Below are positions 34,853 through 44,098 of a DNA stretch of 58,467 nt, piece after piece; position 1 is the first letter of the stretch; each line of letters begins with the position of its first letter. The position numbers were made by a program, and so were the translations under genes. The stretch covers positions 1-58,467 of the forward strand of contig JAFRNR010000055.1 in the NCBI GenBank assembly GCA_017430085.1. Direction: 5' to 3'. The notes beneath the pieces are model-generated. The model was not told the origin of the DNA. It searched no databases and saw only the letters and a list, made by a program, of their open reading frames with translations. This stretch comes from Lachnospiraceae bacterium. GTDB lineage: Bacteria > Bacillota > Clostridia > Lachnospirales > Lachnospiraceae.

Positions 34853-36655
34853 TTACACCGGCTGCGTGACTTTCCGCAGCCACGCGGCTTCGTCCGCGGT
34901 CAGGCCGTCGTGAAGGCGCTCGTAGACCATCGCGTGGTACGCGTTGAGGGCGCGGCGCTCTTCGGGGCTGAGTTCCTCCGGGATCAGGGCGGCGAGGTCG
35001 ATCGGGCAGAGGGTCAGGTGCTCGAAGCGCATGAAGCGGCCGTATTCGTTCTCCTCGTCTTCCACGCAGAGCAGCTCGTTTTCGATGCGGATGCCGTGCG
35101 AGCCTTCAATATAAACGCCGGGCTCGTCGGTGGTCACCATGCCGGCTTCCAGCGTCACCAGGCCGTCCATCGTGGCGGGCTTGCTCCAGCGGAAGCCGTT
35201 GGGACCTTCATGCACGTTCAGGACGAAGCCGATGCCGTGGCCGGTGCCGCAGCGGTAGTCGATGCCCAGATCCCAGACGGGGCCGCGGGCCAGGATGTCC
35301 AGGAAATAGCAGGTGCAGCCCTTCAGGAACTTGGCCGCGCCGAGCCGCAGCATGCTTTTCAGCACCGCGGTGTAGTGCCGCTTCTGCTCTTCCGTCACCG
35401 GGCCGAGCGCCATCGTGCGGGTGATGTCCGTGGAGCCGTCCTTGTACTGGCCGCCGGAGTCCACCAGCAGGAAGCCTTCGCGCTTCAGCATCGCGTGGCT
35501 TTCGGGAGTGGCTTTGTAATGCATCATGGCCGCGTTCGGGCCCATGGCGGCGATCGTATCGAAGGACAGGTCGAAGGCGCCGGCGTCGCGGCGGCACTGC
35601 TCCAGATAGTCGCTCACGTCGATCTCGCTGAGGCTCTCCAGGTCCGCCTGATTGTACAGCCAGTACAGCCATTTGACCATGGCGATGCCGTCCTTGCGGT
35701 GCGCCTCGCGCATGGATTCCTGCTCGGTCTTATTCTTCACGCACTTCATCAGCGTGGTGGGGTTGACCGCCTCGATCTTCGCGGCGTCGGGCGCCAGGTC
35801 GGCTTTCACGCGGTACGCGGTCTTCGCGGGATCGTACAGCACGTGCTTCCCGCGGGATTTCGCGGGCACCGCGCTCCAGAACAGGTCGTAGGCCGCCAGT
35901 GTGACGCCCTGCGCCTGCAGGTAAAGCTTTACTTCCCCGTTCAGCACGTCCGGGCGGCAGTAGAAAATGCATTTCTCCGCCGTGATTTCCAGGAAGCCGA
36001 ACACGACGGGCGTGTGCGGCAGGTCGGCGCCGCGGATGTTGAGCAGCCAGGCGATGTCGTCCAGCGAGGTCAGGAAATAGAGGTCCGCGCCGGCCTTCTC
36101 CATCTCTGCGCGCACGCGGGCGATCTTGTCCGCCGCAGATTCGCCGGTGTATTTCTCTTCCAGAATGAACGCGTCGTGGAAATCCTGCGGCTCGCGGTCC
36201 GCCCAGATCTCGCCCACCAGGTCGCGGCCGGCGGCCAGCTTCGCGTTTTTCCCTTCCAGCGCCTTCTCCCAGGCCTCCACCAGACGGGCCGTGACGACGC
36301 GGCCGTCGAAGCCGAGCGTCTGGCCGTCCTTCACGGTATCCTTCAGGTACTCTTCCACCGTGGGGACGCCGGCCTGCGCCATGCGCATGAGGCCGAAGCC
36401 GCTGCCGGCGATCTGGCGCTCCGCCTGGATGAAATAGCGGCCGTCCGTCCACAGCCAGGCTTCCTCCGGCGTGATCACCAGCGTGCCGGCCGAGCCGGTA
36501 AAACCGCTCACGAAGCGCATGCAGCGGAAGTGGTCGCTCAGGTATTCCGAGCCGTGGAAATCCCCGGAGGGAATCACGTAGACGTCGATGCCGGCCAGCT
36601 GCATCTTGGTGCGCAGGGCTTGTAAAATATCCTTGTGGGTCAGGGTCAGTTCCAT
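34853..36655 (-). CDS. Xaa-Pro aminopeptidase (M24B, aminopeptidase P type)
   Basis: A 600-residue cytoplasmic metallopeptidase. Two creatinase-like N-terminal domains (1-310; SGFTGSAGTLVI near 50, LWTDGRYFIQAE near 70) precede a pita-bread catalytic domain. Dinuclear metal ligands are visible as Asp 399 and Asp 410 (LLVDSGGQYKDGSTDITRTM), His 473 (GTGHGIG), Glu 511 (TDEPGVY) and Glu 525 (RIENELL). The length matches the three-domain human XPNPEP1-like forms seen in Clostridia. It removes N-terminal residues ahead of proline. The ATG follows AAGGAGGCAAC. Confidence 0.93.
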   Translation of the reverse strand: MELTLTHKDILQALRTKMQLAGIDVYVIPSGDFHGSEYLSDHFRCMRFVSGFTGSAGTLVITPEEAWLWTDGRYFIQAERQIAGSGFGLMRMAQAGVPTVEEYLKDTVKDGQTLGFDGRVVTARLVEAWEKALEGKNAKLAAGRDLVGEIWADREPQDFHDAFILEEKYTGESAADKIARVRAEMEKAGADLYFLTSLDDIAWLLNIRGADLPHTPVVFGFLEITAEKCIFYCRPDVLNGEVKLYLQAQGVTLAAYDLFWSAVPAKSRGKHVLYDPAKTAYRVKADLAPDAAKIEAVNPTTLMKCVKNKTEQESMREAHRKDGIAMVKWLYWLYNQADLESLSEIDVSDYLEQCRRDAGAFDLSFDTIAAMGPNAAMMHYKATPESHAMLKREGFLLVDSGGQYKDGSTDITRTMALGPVTEEQKRHYTAVLKSMLRLGAAKFLKGCTCYFLDILARGPVWDLGIDYRCGTGHGIGFVLNVHEGPNGFRWSKPATMDGLVTLEAGMVTTDEPGVYIEGSHGIRIENELLCVEDEENEYGRFMRFEHLTLCPIDLAALIPEELSPEERRALNAYHAMVYERLHDGLTADEAAWLRKVTQPV

Positions 36656-36671
36656 GTTGCCTCCTTGTTAA

Positions 36672-36752
36672 GGGCCGATGAAACATCGGCCCCTGCGGTT
36701 TGATATGACGGGACGCGAGCCCCGTGCGGCGGACGGCCGGCGGCCGCCCCTA
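36672..36752. repeat. Two palindromic repeats between the ArsR-like gene and the aminopeptidase
   Basis: GGGCCGATG/CATCGGCCC around AAA (36672-36692), identical to the palindromes in both ~255-bp elements, and GGCCGG-CGGCCGCCCCTAC (36733-36752), which touches the stop of the ArsR-like gene. Neither has a T run. Confidence 0.7.
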
Positions 36753-37136
36753 CTCTAAAATATGCTCCATCCCCTGGCTTAAGATCGACGCGATATGGTC
36801 GTCCGCCAGCGAATAGAAAACGGTCCGCCCGTCGCGGCGGGTGCGGACTAGGTTCATCTGTTTTAAGATGCGCAGCTGGTGCGAGATGGCGGGCTGCGTC
36901 ATGTTCAGCAGCTGCGCGATGTCGCAGACGCAGGTCTCCGAACACAGGAGCACGTACAGGATCCGGATGCGCGTGGAATCCGAAAACACTTTGAAAAAGT
37001 CCGCCAGGGAGTACAGTTCCTCTTCTTCCGGCATGGCGGCCTGTACCTTTTTGACCAGGTCCTCGTGCACATGAAGGAACCCGCAGACGTCTACGGGTTC
37101 CTCCTGCCAGGTCTGTCTCAGATCCAGGCGCTCCAT
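36750..37136 (-). CDS. ArsR/SmtB-family metal-responsive repressor, CadC-like
   Basis: A 128-residue winged-helix protein. SETCVCDIAQLLNMTQPAISHQL has the metal-binding CVC of the alpha-3 site (Cys 69, Cys 71) next to the recognition helix. An N-terminal Cys 18 with His 22/24 could complete it. The last helix reads DDHIASILSQGMEHILE, giving Asp 112, His 114, His 125 and Glu 128, the alpha-5 zinc site pattern of CzrA. Both sites together are typical of CadC-type sensors of Cd/Pb/Zn. Oddly it is joined to glgD (stop and start overlap as TGATG), with no metal transporter next to it. Confidence 0.88.
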   Translation of the reverse strand: MERLDLRQTWQEEPVDVCGFLHVHEDLVKKVQAAMPEEEELYSLADFFKVFSDSTRIRILYVLLCSETCVCDIAQLLNMTQPAISHQLRILKQMNLVRTRRDGRTVFYSLADDHIASILSQGMEHILE

Positions 37137-38233
37137 CAGGAGATCACCCGGATGTCGTCCGGGTCGCCGGCGATGCGGGTCCCGTCCGCGATCTTGGTGC
37201 GGGCTTCCACGATGCAGTTTTCCAGCCACACGTTGTCGCCCACGAACACGCTGTTCATCAGGATGCAGTTCTTCACGGTGCTGCCGTCGCCCACGTACAC
37301 CTTCTTGAAGAGAACGGAATCCTCCACGGTGCCGTTCACGATGGCGCCGCCGGCCACCAGGCTGTTGGAGACGTCCGCAACGCCGTTGAACTTGGCGGGC
37401 GGGTTGTCGTCCACGCGGGTGTGGATGACGGGCTCTTCCACGAAGAAGTAGCGGCGCAGCGCGGGATCCAGCATGTCGCGGTTGCAGGCGAAGTAGGATT
37501 CCACGGACGCGATGTTCATCCAGTAGCCGTCGTGGCGGTAGCACATGATGCGTTTCTTGTCCAGGCTGGGGATCAGGATGTCGCGCACGAAATCCTTGCC
37601 GCCTTTGCGCTGGCACTCTTCCAGGATCTGGACCAGGTGACGGCGGCGGACCACGTAGATGCCGCAGTTGACCAGGCCGTCGGCCGGGCCGTGCTCGTCT
37701 TTTTCGGCCCATTCGATGATGCGGCCGGACTCATCGGTCTTGAGGAAGCCGAAACGGCCGCTTTCTGCGCCGCTCATTTCCTTGCAGACCACCGTGACTT
37801 CGGCGCCGGTGGCGACGTGCTGTTCCAGTACCTTGTTGTAATCCAGTTTGTAGACGCCGTCGCCGGAGGCGAGTACCACGTAGGGCTCATGGCGCTCCTC
37901 GATGAAATCCAGGTTCTGGATCAGGGCGTCCGCGGTGCCTTCGTACCAGTTGCCGTTTTCGGGCGTGATGGTGGGGTTGAGCAGGAACAGGCCGCCCTGT
38001 TTGCGTCCGAAATCCCACCACTTGGAGGAACTTAAGTGGAAGTTCAGGGAACGGGTGCTGTACTGCGTCAGTACGGCCACGGTGCCCACGTTGGAATTGC
38101 TCATGTTGCTGAGCGCGAAGTCCACGCTGCGGTAGATGCCGGCCAGAGGCATGGCCGCCACAGCCCGTTTCTGCGTCAGGGCCTGCATGCGTTCCGAACC
38201 GCCGCCCGCTAAGATGATACCGACTGCTTTCAT
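37136..38233 (-). CDS. glgD: GlgD, regulatory subunit of ADP-glucose pyrophosphorylase
   Basis: A 365-residue nucleotidyltransferase-fold protein with left-handed beta-helix repeats at the C-terminus (from about 270: [20 protein letters not shown]). The N-terminus [20 protein letters not shown] lacks parts of the GlgC active-site loop, as expected for the non-catalytic GlgD of Bacillota. It partners GlgC to make ADP-glucose for glycogen. Overlaps glgC by four bases (ATGA) and the ArsR-like gene by one. Confidence 0.95.
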   Translation of the reverse strand: MKAVGIILAGGGSERMQALTQKRAVAAMPLAGIYRSVDFALSNMSNSNVGTVAVLTQYSTRSLNFHLSSSKWWDFGRKQGGLFLLNPTITPENGNWYEGTADALIQNLDFIEERHEPYVVLASGDGVYKLDYNKVLEQHVATGAEVTVVCKEMSGAESGRFGFLKTDESGRIIEWAEKDEHGPADGLVNCGIYVVRRRHLVQILEECQRKGGKDFVRDILIPSLDKKRIMCYRHDGYWMNIASVESYFACNRDMLDPALRRYFFVEEPVIHTRVDDNPPAKFNGVADVSNSLVAGGAIVNGTVEDSVLFKKVYVGDGSTVKNCILMNSVFVGDNVWLENCIVEARTKIADGTRIAGDPDDIRVIS

Positions 38234-39501
38234 GACCGGACCCCCTTCTTGATGATATAGGCTCCGGAAGGAAGGTTCCCGTCCGGATAATCCGACTGCT
38301 CGGTCTTGCCGATGATCGCGACGTTCCGTCCCACCGTGACGCCTTCCGGCACGGTGCTGCCGGCCCCGATGACGGTGATGTCGCTGTTGTACACCCGGGG
38401 ATCCAGCTGGGACTGGGCGAACGAGCCCGTGCCCACCTTGGTGCCGGCCCCGATCACGCTGCCTTCCGCGATGATGGCCCGGTCCAGTTCGGCGCCGGCC
38501 CCGACGACCACGCCGTTCATCAGCACCGAATCCTTCACCACGGCGCCGGCCCCGATCTGCACGTTGGCGCCCAGCACGGAGTGGATCACGGTCCCCTCCA
38601 CCAGGGAGCCGTCGCCGACCACGGACGAATGCACGGTGGCTTCCCGCGCGACGAAGGCCGGCGGATAGGCTTCGGACGCCGTGTAGATCTGCCAGAATTC
38701 CTCATACAGGTTGAATTCGGGCACCAGGTCCGTGAGCTCCATGTTGGCTTCCCAATAGGTGCTCAGCGTCCCGACGTCCTTCCAGTAGCTGTTGAATTCG
38801 TAGGTGTACAGGTTGTCGTTCTTGCGGAAGAGGTGCGGGATCACGTGCATGCCGAAGTCGCAGTGCGGCACGTGGGACAGTTCTTCGAGCGCGCTCTTTA
38901 AGGAGCTGAAATTGAAGATATAAATGCCCATGGAGGCGAGGTTGCTGCGCGGATTAGCCGGTTTTTCCTCGAATTCGCGGATGTGGCCGGTCTCGTCCGC
39001 CACGACGATGCCGTAGCGGCTGGCATCCTCCCACGGCACGGGCATCACCGCGATGGTGGCCTCGGCACCGGTCTGGCGGTGGCGGTTCAGCATGTCCTCA
39101 TAGTCCATTTTGTAGATATGGTCGCCGGACAGGATCAGTACGTAATCCGGGTTGTACTGTTCCATGAATTCCATGTTCTGGTAGATGGCATTGGCCGTGC
39201 CGGTGTACCATTCGCTGTCGCCGGTCTTTTCATACGGCGGCAGGATGGTCACGCCGCCGAACTGCTTGTCCAGGTCCCACGGGATCCCGATGCCGATATG
39301 CGTGTTCAGCTGCAGCGGCCGGTACTGGGTCAGCACGCCCACCGTATCCACCCCGGAATTGACGCAGTTGCTCAGGGGGAAGTCGATGATCCGGTACTTT
39401 CCGCCGAAAGCCACCGCCGGTTTCGCCATCCCCTGGGTCAGCGCGCCGAGCCGGCTTCCCTGTCCGCCTGCCAGCAGCATGGCGATCATTTGTTTCTTCA
39501 T
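38230..39501 (-). CDS. glgC: Glucose-1-phosphate adenylyltransferase
   Basis: A 423-residue enzyme making ADP-glucose from ATP and glucose-1-phosphate, the committed step of glycogen synthesis. Signature [16 protein letters not shown] (7-22), [20 protein letters not shown], the substrate loop [23 protein letters not shown], and [12 protein letters not shown]-terminal beta-helix (about 300-400) is complete. First gene of glgC-glgD-arsR. The ATG follows AAAGGAGGAATGC. The rest of the glycogen pathway is not in the window. Confidence 0.97.
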   Translation of the reverse strand: MKKQMIAMLLAGGQGSRLGALTQGMAKPAVAFGGKYRIIDFPLSNCVNSGVDTVGVLTQYRPLQLNTHIGIGIPWDLDKQFGGVTILPPYEKTGDSEWYTGTANAIYQNMEFMEQYNPDYVLILSGDHIYKMDYEDMLNRHRQTGAEATIAVMPVPWEDASRYGIVVADETGHIREFEEKPANPRSNLASMGIYIFNFSSLKSALEELSHVPHCDFGMHVIPHLFRKNDNLYTYEFNSYWKDVGTLSTYWEANMELTDLVPEFNLYEEFWQIYTASEAYPPAFVAREATVHSSVVGDGSLVEGTVIHSVLGANVQIGAGAVVKDSVLMNGVVVGAGAELDRAIIAEGSVIGAGTKVGTGSFAQSQLDPRVYNSDITVIGAGSTVPEGVTVGRNVAIIGKTEQSDYPDGNLPSGAYIIKKGVRS

Positions 39502-39599
39502 GAAGCATTCCTCCTTTTTGCTTCTTTGACGATTCCTTTTTTTTTACTATATCATAGTGCTTCGCAAAAAGGAAGAGGAAAACCCCGTCAAAATGAAGC

Positions 39600-39690
39600 C
39601 GCTGGGGGACGGTTCCTCCTGGCACTGCCACCGGGGACGGTTCCTCCTGGCACTGCCACTAAGAACCGTCCCCCGGTGGTACTGTTTTTG
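39600..39690. repeat. Triple GGGGGACGG repeat in the glgC/exonuclease intergenic region
   Basis: CTGGGGGACGGTTCCTCCTGG (39602 on) is followed by CACTGCCACC, a second GGGGACGGTTCCTCCTGGCA, then the inverted form AAGAACCGTCCCCC with a T run. The inner pair can form a long stem. Same family as 33571-33643 and 58440-58452. Upstream, between 39502 and 39600, I see only an AT-rich stretch. Confidence 0.7.
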
Positions 39691-39698
39691 AGGGGCAC

Positions 39699-39727
39699 TT
39701 GCCCTGCGGGGGAAAAAGCGGTATACT
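39699..39727 (+). promoter_or_regulatory. Promoter of the exonuclease/ATPase operon
   Basis: TTGCCC (39699-39704), 17-base spacer, TATACT (39722-39727), 27 bases before the ATG, which follows TAAGAGGTGAGTC. Confidence 0.6.
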
Positions 39728-39753
39728 GGGGGCATCTGTGTAAGAGGTGAGTC

Positions 39754-40854
39754 ATGAGGTTTATTCATACAGCGGATCTGCATATCGGGGCGAGGCCGGA
39801 CGCGGACAGGGCGTGGGGGCCGGCGCGCGAGGATGCAGTGAGGCATGTGCTGGAAAGATTTGCGGACATCTGCGGGCAGGAGAAGATCGATCTGCTGCTG
39901 ATCGTGGGGGATCTGTTTCATTTTCCGCCGACGGAGGCGATGCTGAAGGAGGCGGACAGCCAGTTCGCGCGGATGCCGCGGACCCGCGTAGTCATCACGG
40001 CGGGCAACCACGATTACCTGCGGCCCGGCTGCGCATTCAGCCGCCACGCCTTCCCGTCCAACGTCACGCTGCTGGCGGAACCGTGCCTGCAGACCGTCGC
40101 GTTTCCGGAGCTGGGCGTGGACGTTTCCGGCTTCAGTTACGATACCGAGATCCTGCGCGAAAATCCCGCGGAAGGCATCCGCGCCCCCCGCAGCGGCCTG
40201 CGCCACATCCTGATGCTGCACGGCGGCGACCGGGACCACGCGCCCGTGAATTTCGCGGCGCTGCAGGACGCCGGCTGGGACTACATCGCGATGGGCCACA
40301 TCCACAAGCCGTCCCTGAACGAGGCCGGCAAGGCGGCCATGCCCGGGACGCCCGAGCCTTTGAGCCGGAACGAGACCGGCGAGCACGGCTATTATCTGGG
40401 CGAGACGGACGCACACGGTCTGACGCTCGACTGGCGCCGTTTTTCGCGCTTTACCTATACGGACCTGAACATCAATATCACGCCCGACACGACCCGGAGC
40501 GGGCTGGAAGCTCTGCTGCGCAAGCGTCTGCAGACGGACGGTTCCGAAGTCTGCCGCCTCATCCTGAGCGGCCGCCGCGATCCGGCCGTGGTCTTCGACC
40601 GCGAGGCCCTGCTGCGGCTCGGCCCAGTCAGCGACGTCATCGACCGGACCCTGCCCGATTACGACTGGGACGCCTTCGAAGAGCGCCCGGAACAGGACAT
40701 CCTGCGCCGCACGATCCGCGCGCTGGCGCCTGACCCGGCGGAAGCGGCAGACGGCGAAACGGACAGCGAAGCCCCACTGCGGCAGAAAGCGCTGTATTAC
40801 GCGCTCGACGCCCTGCTGGCATCCGAAAACAAAAAACAGGAGGTGCTGCGGTGA
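39754..40854 (+). CDS. Mre11/SbcD-like DNA repair exonuclease (YhaO type)
   Basis: A 366-residue metallophosphoesterase. Motifs: TADLHIG (Asp 8, His 10), VGDLFHF (Asp 53), TAGNHD (Asn 85, His 86), LMLHGGD near 162 and GHIHKP near 185, all of the Mre11/SbcD metal site. The first two end the active-site lobe; residues 240-366 are the capping and partner-binding part. It overlaps the next gene by four bases. In Bacillota YhaO pairs with YhaN, an SMC-like ATPase, in handling DNA ends, and the pair is less well known than SbcCD. Confidence 0.9.
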   Translation: MRFIHTADLHIGARPDADRAWGPAREDAVRHVLERFADICGQEKIDLLLIVGDLFHFPPTEAMLKEADSQFARMPRTRVVITAGNHDYLRPGCAFSRHAFPSNVTLLAEPCLQTVAFPELGVDVSGFSYDTEILRENPAEGIRAPRSGLRHILMLHGGDRDHAPVNFAALQDAGWDYIAMGHIHKPSLNEAGKAAMPGTPEPLSRNETGEHGYYLGETDAHGLTLDWRRFSRFTYTDLNINITPDTTRSGLEALLRKRLQTDGSEVCRLILSGRRDPAVVFDREALLRLGPVSDVIDRTLPDYDWDAFEERPEQDILRRTIRALAPDPAEAADGETDSEAPLRQKALYYALDALLASENKKQEVLR

Positions 40855-42689
40855 AACTGATCCGCTGTTCCATTTACCAGTTCGGAAAACTGAAAGAAAA
40901 AGACTTTGATTTCGCCGACGGCATCAACCTGATCCGGGGCAGCAACGAAAGCGGGAAGACCACCCTGCATTCGGCCCTCGCCGCCCTGTTTTTCGGTGCG
41001 GAAAAAGGCCGCGGCCGGGCCGCGAAAGACAACATCTACCGGACCAATCTGCCCTGGACCGATCCCCAGCTGTACGGCGGCGCGCTCGAATGGGAGCGCG
41101 AAGGCCGGCAGTTCCGCGTGGAACGCGACCTGGCCAAGACGCCGCCCCGCGTGACAGCCTGGGAAAAAACCGAAGCCGGGCTGCGGGAGATCGCCCCTGC
41201 GGACCTGCCCGTCCCGCCCTCGCTGTCCCCTTATCTGTATTTCAACACGCTCTCCTTCCGCCAGCACAGCGCCGCCGTGGAAGGCGCGCTGGCGGGCGAG
41301 CTCCGCAGCCATATCGTCAACCTGCAGGGCAGCGGCAATGAGAATATCGATTTCGGCTCCGCCATCGGCATCCTGAAAGAAAAACGGCGTGTGCTCCGGG
41401 GGCAGCTGCAGCCCGAAGCCGCCGCGCGCGCGGCCGCCGTCCGCCGCGGTCTGGCCGGGGCCCAGCAGGCTGATTTCTCCGCCTCCGCCGAAGACTGGGA
41501 CGAAGAAAAAGAGCGCCTGGCCGACCAGGAAGCCCGCGCCCGCCGCCTGGCCGAGGAGCGCACCCACCTGACCCGCGAACTGGAAGCCCGCCGCGCGCTG
41601 CTGAAACAGCACGGGCTGGACGACCGGGAAGCCGTGCAGAAGGATCTGGAGAAAGCGTCGGTCGTGGCGGAATCGATGGCGAATTACGAAGAATGCTACG
41701 CGGACAGCCGCTTTACCCCAGGGATCGTCAAACTGATCTCCTACCTGACGCTGCCCGTGATGCTACTGTTTTTCTGGCTGGTCGTCAACGCCTTCCAGAC
41801 CCACCGTTTCGGAGTTGCCGCCGTGGCTTCCGCCGGCTTTTTCGCCGCTCTCCTCGTCTCCCTCCGCTTCTCCCGCAAGCAGGACGCGCTGGACGCGCAG
41901 AACAAAAACCGCGAAGTTCTGCTGAAGCTGCTGGACAAATACATGCCCGGCCACGAGGCGGCCGGCAGCGCGCAGGAAGCCGCGGAACTGAAGGAATTCC
42001 TGAGCAAGGCGGCCGATACCTTTGATTATCTGGAAGAACGCGAAGCGGACGTGCAGGACACGACCGAAGAACTGTCGCGCATCCTGGGCGACAACCAGTC
42101 CATCAGCCGCAGCCTGGAGGAAAACCTCTCCCGCCGCATGGAACGCGAGCGCTGGGAGGACAACATCCGCAGACTGCGCGAGGAAGAAGCGGCGCTGCAG
42201 CCGGTCCTGCGGAAGAATCAGGAACTGGAGGAGGAGATCGCGGCCCTGGATCTGGCCATGGACACACTGGCCGATCTGTCGGTCCGCTCCGCCGGCGACT
42301 TCGGCGCGCCGCTCACCGAGACTGCCTCCGCCATTTTCCGCGAGATCACCGGCGGCCGCTATCAGGGCATCCGCGTGAACAGCGACCTGCAGCTGCTGGC
42401 CGAGCAGGACCACCAGCTGATCCCGCCGGAATCTCTCTCCGGCGGCACCATGGAACAGCTCTATTTCTCTTTCCGCCTGGCCATGGTCCGCCTCCTCTGG
42501 CCGGACGAGCCCATGCCCCTCTTCTTCGACGACAGCTTCGCCTTCTACGACGACGGGCGCCTGACCGCCCTCCTCACCTGGCTCCGCGACAAATATGCCG
42601 GCCAGGTCTTCCTCTTCAGCTGCCAGGAACGCGAGGAGACCATACTGGGGGATCTGGGGATCCCGTTCAAAAAGATCACACTGGAATAG
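40851..42689 (+). CDS. SMC/Rad50-like ATPase with two membrane helices (YhaN type)
   Basis: A 612-residue ABC-type ATPase. Walker A GSNESGKTT at 30-38, then a coiled coil (about 190-280), two adjacent hydrophobic helices at 291-345 (YLTLPVMLLFFWLVVN, AAVASAGFFAALLVSL), another coiled coil (375-475), the signature ESLSGGTMEQ and Walker B PLFFDDSF near the end. The helices in place of a zinc hook are typical of YhaN and suggest attachment to the membrane. The start is GTG at 40851 (AGGAGG six bases upstream), overlapping the exonuclease stop. Partner of the upstream nuclease. Confidence 0.9.
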   Translation: MKLIRCSIYQFGKLKEKDFDFADGINLIRGSNESGKTTLHSALAALFFGAEKGRGRAAKDNIYRTNLPWTDPQLYGGALEWEREGRQFRVERDLAKTPPRVTAWEKTEAGLREIAPADLPVPPSLSPYLYFNTLSFRQHSAAVEGALAGELRSHIVNLQGSGNENIDFGSAIGILKEKRRVLRGQLQPEAAARAAAVRRGLAGAQQADFSASAEDWDEEKERLADQEARARRLAEERTHLTRELEARRALLKQHGLDDREAVQKDLEKASVVAESMANYEECYADSRFTPGIVKLISYLTLPVMLLFFWLVVNAFQTHRFGVAAVASAGFFAALLVSLRFSRKQDALDAQNKNREVLLKLLDKYMPGHEAAGSAQEAAELKEFLSKAADTFDYLEEREADVQDTTEELSRILGDNQSISRSLEENLSRRMERERWEDNIRRLREEEAALQPVLRKNQELEEEIAALDLAMDTLADLSVRSAGDFGAPLTETASAIFREITGGRYQGIRVNSDLQLLAEQDHQLIPPESLSGGTMEQLYFSFRLAMVRLLWPDEPMPLFFDDSFAFYDDGRLTALLTWLRDKYAGQVFLFSCQEREETILGDLGIPFKKITLE

Positions 42690-42708
42690 CCGGCTAAAGG
42701 TAAAAGAA

Positions 42709-43668
42709 ATGAGCAACTATAAGTCGATCAATCATCCTGAAATCTTTGAATTCCATGATTCAACGTTTGAACTGGATCATGTGGATGAAAAAGAAATTGC
42801 GGTTTATGTTCAAGGACTCAATATAAGCAAAGATACTGAACAGAACCCTAAGAAATATGCTTTGGAAATCAAAAGGGCACATATTCTTTTTCAGGGGGTA
42901 AGTGAATTCACTTATGATCCGGGGAGGATATGGAAAACAGACGACAACGGGAATAGTGTGCCTGTCGGACCGGAGATCAAATACCGTGGAAAAGAAGCTT
43001 TAGATAAAATCAAAGAAGATTTTCTGACAGGGGCGGAAATTTACAGCCACTCAATTGTCGAGGATGATCATTATGAGATCTGCGGACATGGAAACGAGCC
43101 GTTTTTCTTAATAAGTTTCCAAGCACAGGAAATCATTGTCGAATGGGATGAATATCTGGGACCTGCATGGTTTGAATTAGCAAGACAATTCAATCGGGAA
43201 CTGGTTCTGAAAACACAGGATGGCGATATGCCATCAGAAGCACATTTTGTGATCCTTTATGATTCAGAGGAACTATATAAATCTGACGATACAAATGATG
43301 TGGATCCAAAAGAAATCCGTGTCGGCATAGAGTTCGGAGGTAAAAAATACTGGGGGCGGGGAAAAGACTGTTCCGGACAGGATGCATTTGCGGATCTCCA
43401 AAAGCAGCTTCCGGATGATGTTGTTTTGAAATGTTGTTTATCATGCAGACATGGAAGCCGATCCCCTTTTTCAAATGCATTAGATTTGCTCTATTGTATG
43501 AAAGACGTAATTATCTCAGGGAAAACGGATCTTTGCCATTACACAATAGATACTGCAGAAGCGAATAAGCGTAAGCGCTGCTATACTGATATCTGCGAGC
43601 ATTGGGCGAAACAGAGCGATGATGCATTTGTGTATTCGGATTATCCATTATATCTTAAACAGGGATAA
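42709..43668 (+). CDS. AT-rich orphan protein with cysteine-rich C-terminus
   Basis: A 319-residue protein of no recognised family. Codon use is clearly AT-rich (many AAA, GAA, AAT, TTT codons) against the GC-rich neighbours, a sign of recent transfer. The middle has ICGHGNEPFFLISFQAQEII and WDEYLGPAWFELARQ. The last 85 residues hold a cysteine cluster (VLKCCLSCRHGSRSPF, LLYCMKDV, KTDLCHY, KRCYTDICEHW) that could bind a metal or Fe-S. It starts 20 bases after the ATPase with a poor AAAGG site and may be read through from that operon. Possibly an immunity-type or DNA-island cargo protein; this is speculation. Confidence 0.6.
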   Translation: MSNYKSINHPEIFEFHDSTFELDHVDEKEIAVYVQGLNISKDTEQNPKKYALEIKRAHILFQGVSEFTYDPGRIWKTDDNGNSVPVGPEIKYRGKEALDKIKEDFLTGAEIYSHSIVEDDHYEICGHGNEPFFLISFQAQEIIVEWDEYLGPAWFELARQFNRELVLKTQDGDMPSEAHFVILYDSEELYKSDDTNDVDPKEIRVGIEFGGKKYWGRGKDCSGQDAFADLQKQLPDDVVLKCCLSCRHGSRSPFSNALDLLYCMKDVIISGKTDLCHYTIDTAEANKRKRCYTDICEHWAKQSDDAFVYSDYPLYLKQG

Positions 43669-43689
43669 TGGTTTTCCAGGTTTCTGAAA

Positions 43690-43725
43690 AGCAGGCGGCA
43701 GAGAGTGTTCTCTGTCGCCTGCTTT
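43690..43725. terminator. Bidirectional terminator between convergent genes
   Basis: AGCAGGCGGCAGAGA pairs with TCTCTGTCGCCTGCT around GTGT (one mismatch) with A and T runs on the two sides. It ends the exonuclease operon on the plus strand and the four-gene MoxR cluster on the minus strand. Confidence 0.85.
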
Positions 43726-43745
43726 ATGGCTTTCAACCAATCGTA

Positions 43746-44081
43746 TTACTTTTCCTCCTCTTCCCGCTTGCGCAGCCGCTGCGCGGCGTCCAGCGCCGCA
43801 TCCTCGTCCACCACGGTCACCAGACCGGCTTCGTGGATGAGTTTCAGGGCGGTATCGCGGTCCGTTTCTTTGACGCGGATGTAGTAGACGTCCCGGTCGA
43901 CGGCGCCGTTGGCACCGAAGTTGCGGGGGTCGAGTTTGGCGCCGCAGCCGCCGTTCGCGACGACGTCAGCGAAATAATGGCCCGCGGAGATCTTCAGGCC
44001 GCCGGCCTTCAGGACTTCCGTCAGCTGCTTCCAGGTCTCCCTGTCTTTTTTCTTGTAGATCTCGACTTTTTTCTCGAACAT
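43746..44081 (-). CDS. Small conserved-looking cytoplasmic protein
   Basis: A 111-residue protein. It opens MFEKKVEIYKKKDRETWKQL, has VANGGCGAKLDPRNFGANGA and DVYYIRVKETDRDTALKLIH in the middle, and ends in a charged helix (RLRKREEEEK). The pattern, with beta-alpha-beta halves and a link, resembles small DUF2007-like signal-transduction domains, without a firm match. It follows the VWA gene by 17 bases with GAAAGGAGCGGTC before its ATG. Last of the MoxR-VWA cluster. Confidence 0.7.
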   Translation of the reverse strand: MFEKKVEIYKKKDRETWKQLTEVLKAGGLKISAGHYFADVVANGGCGAKLDPRNFGANGAVDRDVYYIRVKETDRDTALKLIHEAGLVTVVDEDAALDAAQRLRKREEEEK

Positions 44082-44098
44082 GACCGCTCCTTTCTCTC

